Source: Bradymonas sediminis (GTDB taxonomy: Bacteria; Myxococcota_A; Bradymonadia; Bradymonadales; Bradymonadaceae). Taken from it: DNA of 64,000 nt. The notes beneath the pieces are model-generated. The model did not search any database. It had not been told where the DNA came from and saw only the letters and a program-made list of their open reading frames with translations. Where the stretch lies: NCBI RefSeq assembly GCF_003258315.1, contig NZ_CP030032.1, positions 3,660,501 to 3,724,500 on the forward strand, read 5' to 3'. This document shows, in pieces, positions 16,864 through 23,709 of the stretch (position 1 is the stretch's first letter; the number at the start of each line of letters is the position of its first letter). Made by a program: the position numbers and the translations under genes.

Positions 16864-17544
16864 CTATTTAATAAATTCGCGCACGCCCCGAAACGAGCGC
16901 CGATGAATGGGGCACGGGCCGAACTCCTCGACCGCCGCCCGATGCGCGCGCGTCGGGTAGCCCTTATGAGAGCCAAATCCGTAGACAGGCCATTTTTCGT
17001 GGTAGGACTGCATCACCCGGTCACGCGAGACCTTCGCCAAAATACTCGCCGCCGCGATGGCGCGGCTTCGAGCATCCCCCTTGACCACCGCCCGCTGCGG
17101 AAGTTGCAAATTAACCGTCTTATTGCCGTCGATGAAGACACAGTCGATCCGCTCCTCGAAGCCGTCCAACGCCGCGTGGACTGCGGCTTCCATCGCGCGA
17201 AATGTCGCCTGGAGAATATTGATCTCGTCGATGACCTGATGGTCCATCTGGGCGATGCCGAAGCTCAGAGCCGCGCGCTGAATCTCATCAAAAGCCTCGT
17301 CGCGAAGCGCATCATTGAGCTTCTTGGAGTCGTCGAGCTTCGCCAACCAATCGGCATCCAGCGCCTGGAGATCGAGCACGACGGCCGCGGCGTGCACAGG
17401 CCCAGCCAGCGGGCCCCGGCCAGCCTCATCGACCCCAATAATATAGCGATGCCCTCGCCCCACACACCACTGCTCGAGCTCGCCGATCGCGGGAGGGCCA
17501 GCGCCGAATTCGGCGGCGATATCAAATAATTTTTGCTGAGACAT
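16864..17544 (-). CDS. rnhB: Ribonuclease HII
   Basis: 226 residues from the ATG at 17544. It cleaves RNA in RNA-DNA hybrids and removes misincorporated ribonucleotides, acting in the cytosol with two metal ions. Visible signatures are GVDEAGRGPLAGPV (catalytic Asp-Glu at 39-40), VFIDGNK with the third Asp, and AAASILAKVSRDRVM. Length is usual for the family, with about 25 extra residues before the first strand. Encoded between the yraN-like gene and the degenerate YhaN-like gene; the stop of the latter is 17 bp upstream of this start, so they are probably co-transcribed. Confidence 0.96.
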   Translation of the reverse strand: MSQQKLFDIAAEFGAGPPAIGELEQWCVGRGHRYIIGVDEAGRGPLAGPVHAAAVVLDLQALDADWLAKLDDSKKLNDALRDEAFDEIQRAALSFGIAQMDHQVIDEINILQATFRAMEAAVHAALDGFEERIDCVFIDGNKTVNLQLPQRAVVKGDARSRAIAAASILAKVSRDRVMQSYHEKWPVYGFGSHKGYPTRAHRAAVEEFGPCPIHRRSFRGVREFIK

Positions 17545-17561
17545 AGATAACGATTGGGGGG

Positions 17562-19301
17562 TTAGCTGCACAAAATAATATGACTCTTCTTCGCCGCGCT
17601 GGCGAAAACGTCATCAAAGGCGGCGGCGGCGTTGACGCCAAAATCATCGCGGGGATCACGCACCCAGATGGTTTCGATAAATCCAGCGCTGCGCTCGGCC
17701 GCGCTGACGTGCAGGGCGAGCGCGAGGGCGGCGCCAACGATGCGCTCCTCGGAGGAGCGGGTGCGTCGCCACATGCCGAGCTGCTCCGGGCTCATCTCGG
17801 CGATCGCCAACTCGCCGTCTTCGCCGAGATCGACGCCCTTAAACCGGTCATTAAGCACATGACCGCAGATCTTTCCCCACATCTTACGCACGCGCTCGTC
17901 GAGCTTTCCGTCGACATATTGCCCGGTATTCTGCGCGGCCAGGATTAGCCGGCCAAAGGAGGTCGTCGGCATCTCGGCGGCCTGCGCGGGCTCATCGCGC
18001 AACGCCGCTTCGGGCTGGACGCCCAGGGAGCGAAGGTCCTCCTCCATCTGGTAGCTCGAGATAACGTCGGAGGGCAAATTCGCGCGCTCGTTGACGCGCT
18101 CTTCGAGCTCGGCGCGTAACCCATCAAGCTCCGCCTTGGCCCGCTTATGCGCGGGATTGCGGCGCACCTCGGCCGCCTTCGCCTCAAGCTGGGCAACGAT
18201 AACCTTGAGCTGCTCGCTCTTCTCAACGCGCTGAAGCAGCTCGTCTTCATCGTCGACGCGCGCGTGGATCAACATATGATTAACCTTCTCTCGGAAGCTC
18301 AAATCATCGTCGCGCACCTGATTCATCCGGCGCTTAATGGACTCCAGGCGCGCCTGGTGCACGCCTGCGCGCTCCATGCCGGTGAAATACTTGAGCAAGA
18401 CCCAGGCGACCATGCCGAAACCCACGATATTCAGCGCCGCGATGGGCCGCCACGCGCCACCCAGCGCGATCGACGCGCCCAGCGACACAATACCGATGGC
18501 GATACCCGCCCAGAAGATGCCAACGCGCCAGGGCTTCTGGGGCAATTTCTCCTCAATATCGCGGCGCTCAACCTCTTCCTCGCCCAGCAGGCGCTCCAAT
18601 AGCTGCTCGAACTCGGCGAGGCGCTCTTCCTTCTGGCGCAGCAAAGCGATCTCTTCCTCAGCCAACCCACTCACCCGCAACTCGTCGAGCTTGGCGCGGG
18701 CTTGTTCGAGCTTCTCCTCGATCTTTGCCCCCATGCCAAGTGCGCTTCGTTGCTCGGCGATCTCAACCTCAAGGGTTTGGATGCGATGATCGATCTCCTC
18801 GACCTGGAGCGCGACCTTATATTGCTCGATGAGCGAGCGCAGGCGCTTGTCTTCGTCGATGCTTTCGGCGGGCGGCTGAAAGAGGTGTTCATCGTCAAAA
18901 CCCCACAGATTCAGGGCGACGAAGGTCTCGAAAGAAGGCGGGCCGGCGGTTTCGGCGAGGCGCTGCTGAACCTCGGCGGCCCCAGAGGCCAGGGTCTGAA
19001 ACCCGCCGCCCTGCTTGGTCTGCAGTCGAAGCGAGCTCAGCTCGCCGCGGCGCAGCGCGCGGTACACCTGCCCGTCGCGCTCGAAGACAATGGCCATTTT
19101 AACCGCGGCGCCGCTGTCTAACTCCGCCTGCAAGCTGGCCGGGGTGCGCGCCGGAAAGAACACCGCGATGAGCAACGCGTGGATATCACTGACGCGCAGA
19201 CCGCGCGGCAAGGTCATGCGATCGACGCCTGGGGCGGTCGCGAGCCGTACCGGCGAATTGCATCCCAAAATACCCTGAAAAATTATCTCTCGAATACGCA
19301 T
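17562..19301 (-). CDS. Degenerate YhaN/Rad50-like membrane coiled-coil protein
   Basis: 579 residues. The N-terminus (MRIREIIFQGILGCNSPVRL) has the shape of a Rad50/YhaN ATPase head, including a later FVALNLWGFDDEHLF like the YhaN post-Walker region, but I see no GxxGxGKS Walker A. The middle is a long charged coiled coil interrupted near 275-330 by two hydrophobic segments (WAGIAIGIVSLGASIAL and ALNIVGFGMVAWVLLKYF). The C-terminal part has a signature-like RTRSSEERIVGAALALAL, but the expected Walker B acidic pair is altered. I infer a membrane-bound pseudo-ATPase relative. Its neighbours rnhB and yraN suggest a link with DNA metabolism. Confidence 0.7.
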   Translation of the reverse strand: MRIREIIFQGILGCNSPVRLATAPGVDRMTLPRGLRVSDIHALLIAVFFPARTPASLQAELDSGAAVKMAIVFERDGQVYRALRRGELSSLRLQTKQGGGFQTLASGAAEVQQRLAETAGPPSFETFVALNLWGFDDEHLFQPPAESIDEDKRLRSLIEQYKVALQVEEIDHRIQTLEVEIAEQRSALGMGAKIEEKLEQARAKLDELRVSGLAEEEIALLRQKEERLAEFEQLLERLLGEEEVERRDIEEKLPQKPWRVGIFWAGIAIGIVSLGASIALGGAWRPIAALNIVGFGMVAWVLLKYFTGMERAGVHQARLESIKRRMNQVRDDDLSFREKVNHMLIHARVDDEDELLQRVEKSEQLKVIVAQLEAKAAEVRRNPAHKRAKAELDGLRAELEERVNERANLPSDVISSYQMEEDLRSLGVQPEAALRDEPAQAAEMPTTSFGRLILAAQNTGQYVDGKLDERVRKMWGKICGHVLNDRFKGVDLGEDGELAIAEMSPEQLGMWRRTRSSEERIVGAALALALHVSAAERSAGFIETIWVRDPRDDFGVNAAAAFDDVFASAAKKSHIILCS

Positions 19302-19378
19302 GAGGTCTAGCCTAACCCGCCCTTAGCAGCCATGTCCACCTGGTTCTTTCAACGGAAGGTTTTCCTATCTTCAGATAC

Positions 19379-19415
19379 CAAAAAAGCCGACATCCACGCA
19401 ATCGTGGATGTCGGC
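19379..19415 (-). terminator. Intrinsic terminator of the rpsP-rimM-trmD-rplS operon
   Basis: A 13-bp perfect stem GCCGACATCCACG / CGTGGATGTCGGC with a 4-nt loop, followed in the minus direction by a run of U (A-run 19379-19385), 27 bp after the rplS stop. Confidence 0.95.
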
Positions 19416-19441
19416 CAATCTCATCAGGCACTGAGGTTAAA

Positions 19442-19801
19442 TCAGTTGCCTTTGCGCTCGCGCTTGCTGCGGATACGCGCGGATTTACCGCTGAGCTCAC
19501 GCAGGTAATACAGTTTCGCGCGACGCACGCGGCCAATCTTGGCCACTTCGATCTGATCGATACGCGGGCTGTGGACCGGGAAGACACGCTCAACGCCGAT
19601 GCCGCCGGCGGAGATTTTGCGCACGGTTACGGTCTCTTTGAGGCCGGCGCCGCTTCGCGCCAAGACGACGCCTTCGAAGACCTGAATACGCTCTTTAGCG
19701 CCTTCACGAATGCGGAAGTGGACGCGGACCGTATCACCGGCGCGGAATTCCGGAATGTCTTCACGAAGCTGCTGCTGTTCGATTCTATCAAGTAAGTTCA
19801 T
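19442..19801 (-). CDS. rplS: 50S ribosomal protein L19
   Basis: 119 residues, full length. L19 lies at the 30S-50S interface. Family features are [55 protein letters not shown] and the basic C-terminus [20 protein letters not shown]. It is the last gene of the rpsP-rimM-trmD-rplS operon and is followed by an intrinsic terminator. The 214-bp gap from trmD is longer than usual, leaving room for extra regulation or an internal promoter. Confidence 0.97.
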   Translation of the reverse strand: MNLLDRIEQQQLREDIPEFRAGDTVRVHFRIREGAKERIQVFEGVVLARSGAGLKETVTVRKISAGGIGVERVFPVHSPRIDQIEVAKIGRVRRAKLYYLRELSGKSARIRSKRERKGN

Positions 19802-20015
19802 AATGGCTCTCCACCTATGAGGCGATCCTTCAATTAGCTTAAATTTTAACTCTCAGGCTTTCGTTGCGGCGTTCCGACGAAAGTGCGCGGCGAAACGCAT
19901 TGGGCAATAACCATAAGAGGTGCGCCCCCTACTCGGCGGGCGCGCTGATATAACACCACATTTTGCCAGTTGCAAGCTATAATCGTTTTTACCGCAAAGC
20001 AACCCCGATTTAGCG

Positions 20016-20702
20016 CTATGCTTTGGGGTCCAGCAGGTCGGGGCGCCGCTTGCGCGTGCGCTCCAACGCCCTGTCGCGACGCCACTGGGCGATCTTGGCG
20101 TGGTCGCCGCTCAATAGGATCTCCGGCACCTCCCTGCCCCGAAAGTCGCGCGGTCGCGTATATTGAGGGTATTCGAGGCTCGGCGCCGAAAAGCTCTCTT
20201 CGCGGATCGAATCAAAATTACCCAATACGCCCGGAATAAGCCGGGTGATCGCGTCGAGCAAGACCAGGGCGCCGGGCTCACCGCCGCTGAGCACGTAGTC
20301 GCCCAGCGAGATCTCCCGGTCAATCCACCCCTCGCGCACCCGCTCATCGACCCCCTCGTAGCGCCCGCAGGTCAAGATAAGCCCTCCGGGCTGGTCCGCC
20401 AATTCCTGGGCGAGCGCCTGGGTCAGCGGCTCTCCCTGCGGGCTCATCAGGATCCGAGTCGCCCCGGGATCCTGCTCGCGCGCGTACTCCAACGCGCCGA
20501 CCAGCGGCTCGGGCTTCATCAACATCCCCGCGCCGCCACCGTAGGGAAGATCGTCGGTCTTGCGATGGCGATCGGTCGCGAACTCCCGAATGTCGACCAA
20601 CGCATATTCGACCAACTCTTTTTCTTGCGCGCGCCCCAAAATACTGGTCGACAAGGGCGACTCAAAGAACTCGGGGAAGATTGTCAGGAGCTGGAACTTC
20701 AC
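20016..20702 (-). CDS. trmD: tRNA (guanine-N1)-methyltransferase TrmD
   Basis: 228 residues with a GTG start (GTGAAGTTCCAG) at 20702. It methylates G37 of tRNAs using S-adenosylmethionine, preventing +1 frameshifts. Visible features: the N-terminal [20 protein letters not shown], the SAM-binding trefoil-knot segments [15 protein letters not shown] and [13 protein letters not shown], and the catalytic [20 protein letters not shown] followed by [11 protein letters not shown]. Its place between rimM and rplS is the standard order. Confidence 0.97.
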   Translation of the reverse strand: MKFQLLTIFPEFFESPLSTSILGRAQEKELVEYALVDIREFATDRHRKTDDLPYGGGAGMLMKPEPLVGALEYAREQDPGATRILMSPQGEPLTQALAQELADQPGGLILTCGRYEGVDERVREGWIDREISLGDYVLSGGEPGALVLLDAITRLIPGVLGNFDSIREESFSAPSLEYPQYTRPRDFRGREVPEILLSGDHAKIAQWRRDRALERTRKRRPDLLDPKA

Positions 20703-20755
20703 AGGCTAGACCGGGCGGCAGGATTGGGGATTCTCGACGATTGATCAACGGGCTC

Positions 20756-21304
20756 TCAGGGGATCTCGGTATCTTCGGGCGCCCAGATTTCCAGCGGAAA
20801 GAGCAGCACGCGCGCGCCCGGGTCGACCTCAGCGACCGCGTCTTCGATCATCGGGACCAGCAGATCTGGATACCCCGGGACCGTCACGATCATGACATCA
20901 TTGGCGCCGGTCTCCAGGAAGCCGTCAACCGTGCCGATGACTCGAAAGTCGTCGCCGTCTTCGGTCTCCAGCACCCCCACCTCAACGCCGATCAGATCGC
21001 GATAATAAAACTCGCCATCCTCAAGCTCCGGGAAGTCATCCGGGTCCACGAAGAGCTCCAAATTGGTCAGCGCTTCGGCCTCGTCTCGCCCCTCGACCTG
21101 GTCGAAGGCGAGGATGTCGAATTTGGCGGCGTGGCGCACCTTGGAGAGCATGAGCTCGGTTTCCTGGCCGGCGCGACGCACAAAAACCCGAAACCCCGGC
21201 TCAAGCAGCTCGGAGGTCGGGTTCAATGGGAAAAAGCGAATCTCCCCGCGCACGCCGTGCGCGCGGCCCAATGTGCCGATCTGAATGCGTTCGTTCTCTT
21301 TAAT
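20756..21304 (-). CDS. rimM: 16S rRNA processing protein RimM, apparent AUU start
   Basis: About 182 residues. RimM assists maturation of the 30S head and binds S19. The N-terminal signature IQIGTLGRAHGVRGEIRFFP lies upstream of the first conventional start (TTG at 21271, inside the signature). Reading back, the frame stays open to a TGA at 21314-21316 with no ATG, GTG or TTG before that TTG. ATT at 21302-21304 sits six bases after GAGGT (21311-21315), ideal Shine-Dalgarno spacing, and gives (M)KENERIQIGTLG. I therefore propose AUU initiation, known for infC. The C-terminal PRC-barrel half follows (DLIGVEVGVLETEDGDDF). A start-codon mutation or sequence error is the alternative. Confidence 0.88.
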   Translation of the reverse strand: MKENERIQIGTLGRAHGVRGEIRFFPLNPTSELLEPGFRVFVRRAGQETELMLSKVRHAAKFDILAFDQVEGRDEAEALTNLELFVDPDDFPELEDGEFYYRDLIGVEVGVLETEDGDDFRVIGTVDGFLETGANDVMIVTVPGYPDLLVPMIEDAVAEVDPGARVLLFPLEIWAPEDTEIP

Positions 21305-21320
21305 AACTCTACCTCAACGG

Positions 21321-21360
21321 TTTTCAGGCCCTATGGATCACGATCCGTAGGGCCTGAAAA
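21321..21360 (-). promoter_or_regulatory. Hairpin in the rpsP-rimM spacer
   Basis: The arms TTTTCAGGCCCTA (21321-21333) and TAGGGCCTGAAAA (21348-21360) pair perfectly for 13 bp, and an internal GGAT/ATCC extends the stem. In the minus direction it is followed by CCG and then the rimM Shine-Dalgarno, with no U-tract, so it is not a typical terminator. It starts 33 bp after the rpsP stop and could lower rimM expression or protect the rpsP mRNA end. Confidence 0.75.
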
Positions 21361-21393
21361 TCAAGGAAGAAGCGCCCGAGGGCGCTCATTCAC

Positions 21394-21954
21394 TTATTCT
21401 TTTGCGTCGTCAGCGGCCGGCTCTTCAGCGGCGGCTTCGGCTGCGGGAGCCTCAGCTTCGGCCGGAGCGGCTTCTTCTTTGGCAGCTTCAGCAGCTTCGG
21501 CTTTCTTGGCCTCTTCAGCGGCTTTGGCGGCAGCGGCGGCTTCGGCTTTCTTGGCCTCTTCAGCAGCTTTGGCTTCGGCTTCTTTGGCAGCTTTAGCGGC
21601 CTTTGCAGCTTCAGCGGCTTTGGCGCGCATTTCTTTTTGGGCTTCGAGCTTGCTGGCGGCTTTGGCCTTGCGCGCAGCCTTGTCGGCTCCTTCCACGCTA
21701 AGGTCAACCACGTCGCCGCGACGCATTCTGCGCACGAGCGAACCAACGGTCTCGGAGGGTTGAGCACCCACGCCAATCCAATACTCAACGCGCTCGCTAT
21801 TCATACGAACAACGGGCGGATCTTGGAGCGGGTCATAGGTGCCGAGAAGTTCAATAAAGCGACCGTCACGCGAATTGCGCTGATCGGTGGCTACAACACG
21901 GTAGTGAGGACGCTTCTTCGCGCCGTGGCGCTGCAGTCTGAGTCGTACGGACAT
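21394..21954 (-). CDS. rpsP: 30S ribosomal protein S16 with a long Ala/Lys/Glu tail
   Basis: 186 residues from the ATG at 21954, preceded by AGGAT; the longer open frame has no support. Residues 1-85 are a normal S16 (SVRLRLQRHGAKKRPHYRVV, GRFIELLGTYDP, ERVEYWIGVGAQPSETV). The remaining 100 residues are an Ala/Lys/Glu-rich helical tail with AAKAAEEAKKAEA-type repeats, ending in an acidic Pro/Ala/Glu stretch. Most S16 proteins stop near residue 80-90. The tail probably projects from the ribosome and is prone to repeat-length change. First gene of the operon, behind the promoter at 22177-22205. Confidence 0.95.
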   Translation of the reverse strand: MSVRLRLQRHGAKKRPHYRVVATDQRNSRDGRFIELLGTYDPLQDPPVVRMNSERVEYWIGVGAQPSETVGSLVRRMRRGDVVDLSVEGADKAARKAKAASKLEAQKEMRAKAAEAAKAAKAAKEAEAKAAEEAKKAEAAAAAKAAEEAKKAEAAEAAKEEAAPAEAEAPAAEAAAEEPAADDAKE

Positions 21955-22176
21955 CGTTATCCTGGGTCGTCTTTTAGAAAAGCTAAATTGGTGCACATCG
22001 CCCGCAATCATTGTGTCGGACAACGCTCTATATCGACAAATGGTAAATCGAGCCATTAATAAATTGGCTGGCCAGGATTACCATTGGCAACCCTCGCTAT
22101 CGACTAACCACACTATTCAAATCTAATACGCATCAATTCTGACGCCCCGCATTTCCGGGACGTTCAAAGAGCGCGA

Positions 22177-22205
22177 ACATTAAAGACGGGATTGCACTAT
22201 GTCAA
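22177..22205 (-). promoter_or_regulatory. Sigma-70-type promoter of the rpsP operon
   Basis: On the minus strand TTGACA (22205-22200) is separated by exactly 17 bp from TAATGT (22182-22177), a near-consensus housekeeping promoter. Transcription would begin near 22170, leaving a leader of about 215 nt before rpsP. Confidence 0.75.
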
Positions 22206-22225
22206 GCGCCTATTGCGATCCCGTC
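22185..22225 (-). terminator. Hairpin after the glutaredoxin gene, overlapping the rpsP promoter
   Basis: GACGGGAT / ATCCCGTC pair across a 25-nt loop, 14 bp after the glutaredoxin stop; a short UUU follows in the minus direction. The loop contains the TTGACA -35 element of the rpsP promoter, so termination and initiation signals overlap. Confidence 0.5.
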
Positions 22226-22238
22226 TGATCCAGCCAAA

Positions 22239-22649
22239 TTACTGCGCGCTGGCCATGGCCGCGTCGATGACCTTGGCCAGGTCACCGGATTCGTGCATCT
22301 GACGCACGATATCCGAGCCACCCACCAGCTCACCGCCGACATAAAGCTGCGGGATCGTGGGCCAATCGCCGTACTCTTTGATGCCCTGGCGGATCTCAGG
22401 ATCGGCCAGCACGTTTACCGCCGCGTAGGGCTTGCCGTAGCTCGAGAGCACCGCCGAAGCCGCCGCGGAGAATCCGCACATCGGCTGATCCGGCGTCCCC
22501 TTCATATAGAGCACGATCGTGTTGTCTCTGTTGATCTTGGCGATCTCGGACATGATATCGCCGCCTTCGTCGCGACTTTTGGGGGAGTCATTCTGCTCGA
22601 CCGACGCCGATCCTGCGATCGGCAACGAAATACTTTTGGAATCGCTCAT
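22239..22649 (-). CDS. Monothiol CGFS glutaredoxin (Grx4 type)
   Basis: 136 residues from the ATG at 22649 (GGAGA precedes). It coordinates and transfers [2Fe-2S] clusters, usually as a dimer or with BolA. Seen: GTPDQPMCGFSAAAS with the CGFS active site, WPTIPQLYVGGELVGGSDI (the cis-Pro and glutathione-binding region), and a C-terminal helix. The 32 residues before MSEIAKINRDN are extra and polar; an internal ATG at 22553 would give the usual family length. The bolA gene lies 68 bp upstream on the same strand, supporting a BolA-Grx4 iron-sulfur pair. Confidence 0.93.
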   Translation of the reverse strand: MSDSKSISLPIAGSASVEQNDSPKSRDEGGDIMSEIAKINRDNTIVLYMKGTPDQPMCGFSAAASAVLSSYGKPYAAVNVLADPEIRQGIKEYGDWPTIPQLYVGGELVGGSDIVRQMHESGDLAKVIDAAMASAQ

Positions 22650-22717
22650 GGTGCTGTCTCCAACTCGAAAAGGATTTGTATGTGTTTGTGCGAGATGAAC
22701 GCTCGGGGGCGCGCAAC

Positions 22718-22963
22718 TTATTGCGCGTCCCACTCGTCGGGCGTCAAGGTCTTCAAGGCGAGGGCGTGAATTGGGCCCTTCATCTCTTCGGCCAGCGCGG
22801 CGTAGACCATGCGGTGGCGCTTGATCGGCATGAGCCCATCAAATGATGGCGAAATAACAGTCGCTTCAAAATGATCGCGGGTGCCGGTCAGATCCACAAC
22901 GCGAACCTGAGCATCTGCAATAGCAGCCTGAATCTTCGACACGATCTCTTCGGGTTCCATCAT
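22718..22963 (-). CDS. bolA: BolA-family protein
   Basis: 81 residues from the ATG at 22963. BolA proteins bind CGFS glutaredoxins and help handle [2Fe-2S] clusters. Visible features: the helix MEPEEIVSKIQAAIADAQV, the strand DHFEATVISPSFDG, and the conserved KRHRMVYAALAEEM loop-helix with the cluster-ligand His-Arg, then IHALALKTLTPDEW. Upstream starts at 22993 and 23002 have no better ribosome site. Directly upstream of, and probably co-transcribed with, the glutaredoxin gene. Confidence 0.92.
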   Translation of the reverse strand: MMEPEEIVSKIQAAIADAQVRVVDLTGTRDHFEATVISPSFDGLMPIKRHRMVYAALAEEMKGPIHALALKTLTPDEWDAQ

Positions 22964-23709
22964 CGTTTTCAACTCGCTTTTTATAATCACCATATGCGGC
23001 ACAGTCGCGCCGCAAAGACACCTCAGCGGCGCCGGATCGCGACGCCAAGCATGAGGATTAACGCTGACTCAACTAACGACTTCAACGCGGTATTTCAAGT
23101 GCGAACTCCAAACCCGCGCCGGCGTGCCTCAATTCCCCTAACTCACCGCAAAATATTCACTATCGCTGCGGCAAAAGGCAAAGTTTAGCCGGCATTTATT
23201 GCGTTGACCGGTCGTGCGCGAAGATCGCCCACGATCCTCTCGCCCAAGGCGCCGCTCCACGACGCCGATGCACACCCCGATCGCCCCGCTTGGGTCGTGC
23301 ACCTTCGCCCAATTCGGCCCGCACTCGCCGCCTCGGATATACTTGACCGAATCGCCCCCGAGGACGTATAAATGCGCCGATGAATGACGATTCATTTTTT
23401 GTGGCATACCGCCCGTTCATCTTAGACATTCAAGCGCTCTCGAGGCGCCTGGGTGCAAAAATTGTGCATAAATCACTTGACACTCGTCAATCGGTCCCCA
23501 GCTTTGCCCGAACTTCGCGCCCGAGCGCACGGGACGCACGAAGCCGACCCCAAAACGAGGCGTGACTCACGAGCCCATTTTAATCAATTGGCTCGCGGCG
23601 ATTTCCTTCGCGAACCCACGCAGTCTATCAATGATTGAGCACCCTAATTTTAGCATTTTTATATACGCGCAATACTTAACGCTACTCTAGCAGGAAAGAG
23701 GCAAGTCTT
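22964..23709. other. Intergenic region with one doubtful reading frame
   Basis: 746 bp between bolA and the divergent fadN-like gene. Apart from the doubtful frame at 23138-23407 (listed separately) I see no gene. The last 60 bp before fadN are AT-rich and end in an AGGAAAGAGG ribosome site. Confidence 0.5.
23138..23407 (-). CDS. Doubtful small gene or gene remnant
   Basis: 89 codons from an ATG at 23407. The central part (SVKYIRGGECGPNWAKVHDP, then SGAIGVCIG) has codon use like the neighbours and vaguely recalls a bacterial SH3-like segment. The C-terminal third does not look protein-like, and there is no clear ribosome site or signal peptide. Best read as a possible decayed gene. Confidence 0.3.
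   Translation of the reverse strand: MPQKMNRHSSAHLYVLGGDSVKYIRGGECGPNWAKVHDPSGAIGVCIGVVERRLGREDRGRSSRTTGQRNKCRLNFAFCRSDSEYFAVS

Noticed and set aside
21321-21360. An intrinsic terminator between rpsP and rimM
   Set aside because: The stem is strong but no U-tract follows in the direction of transcription, and rimM-trmD-rplS need the upstream promoter; kept as a regulatory hairpin.
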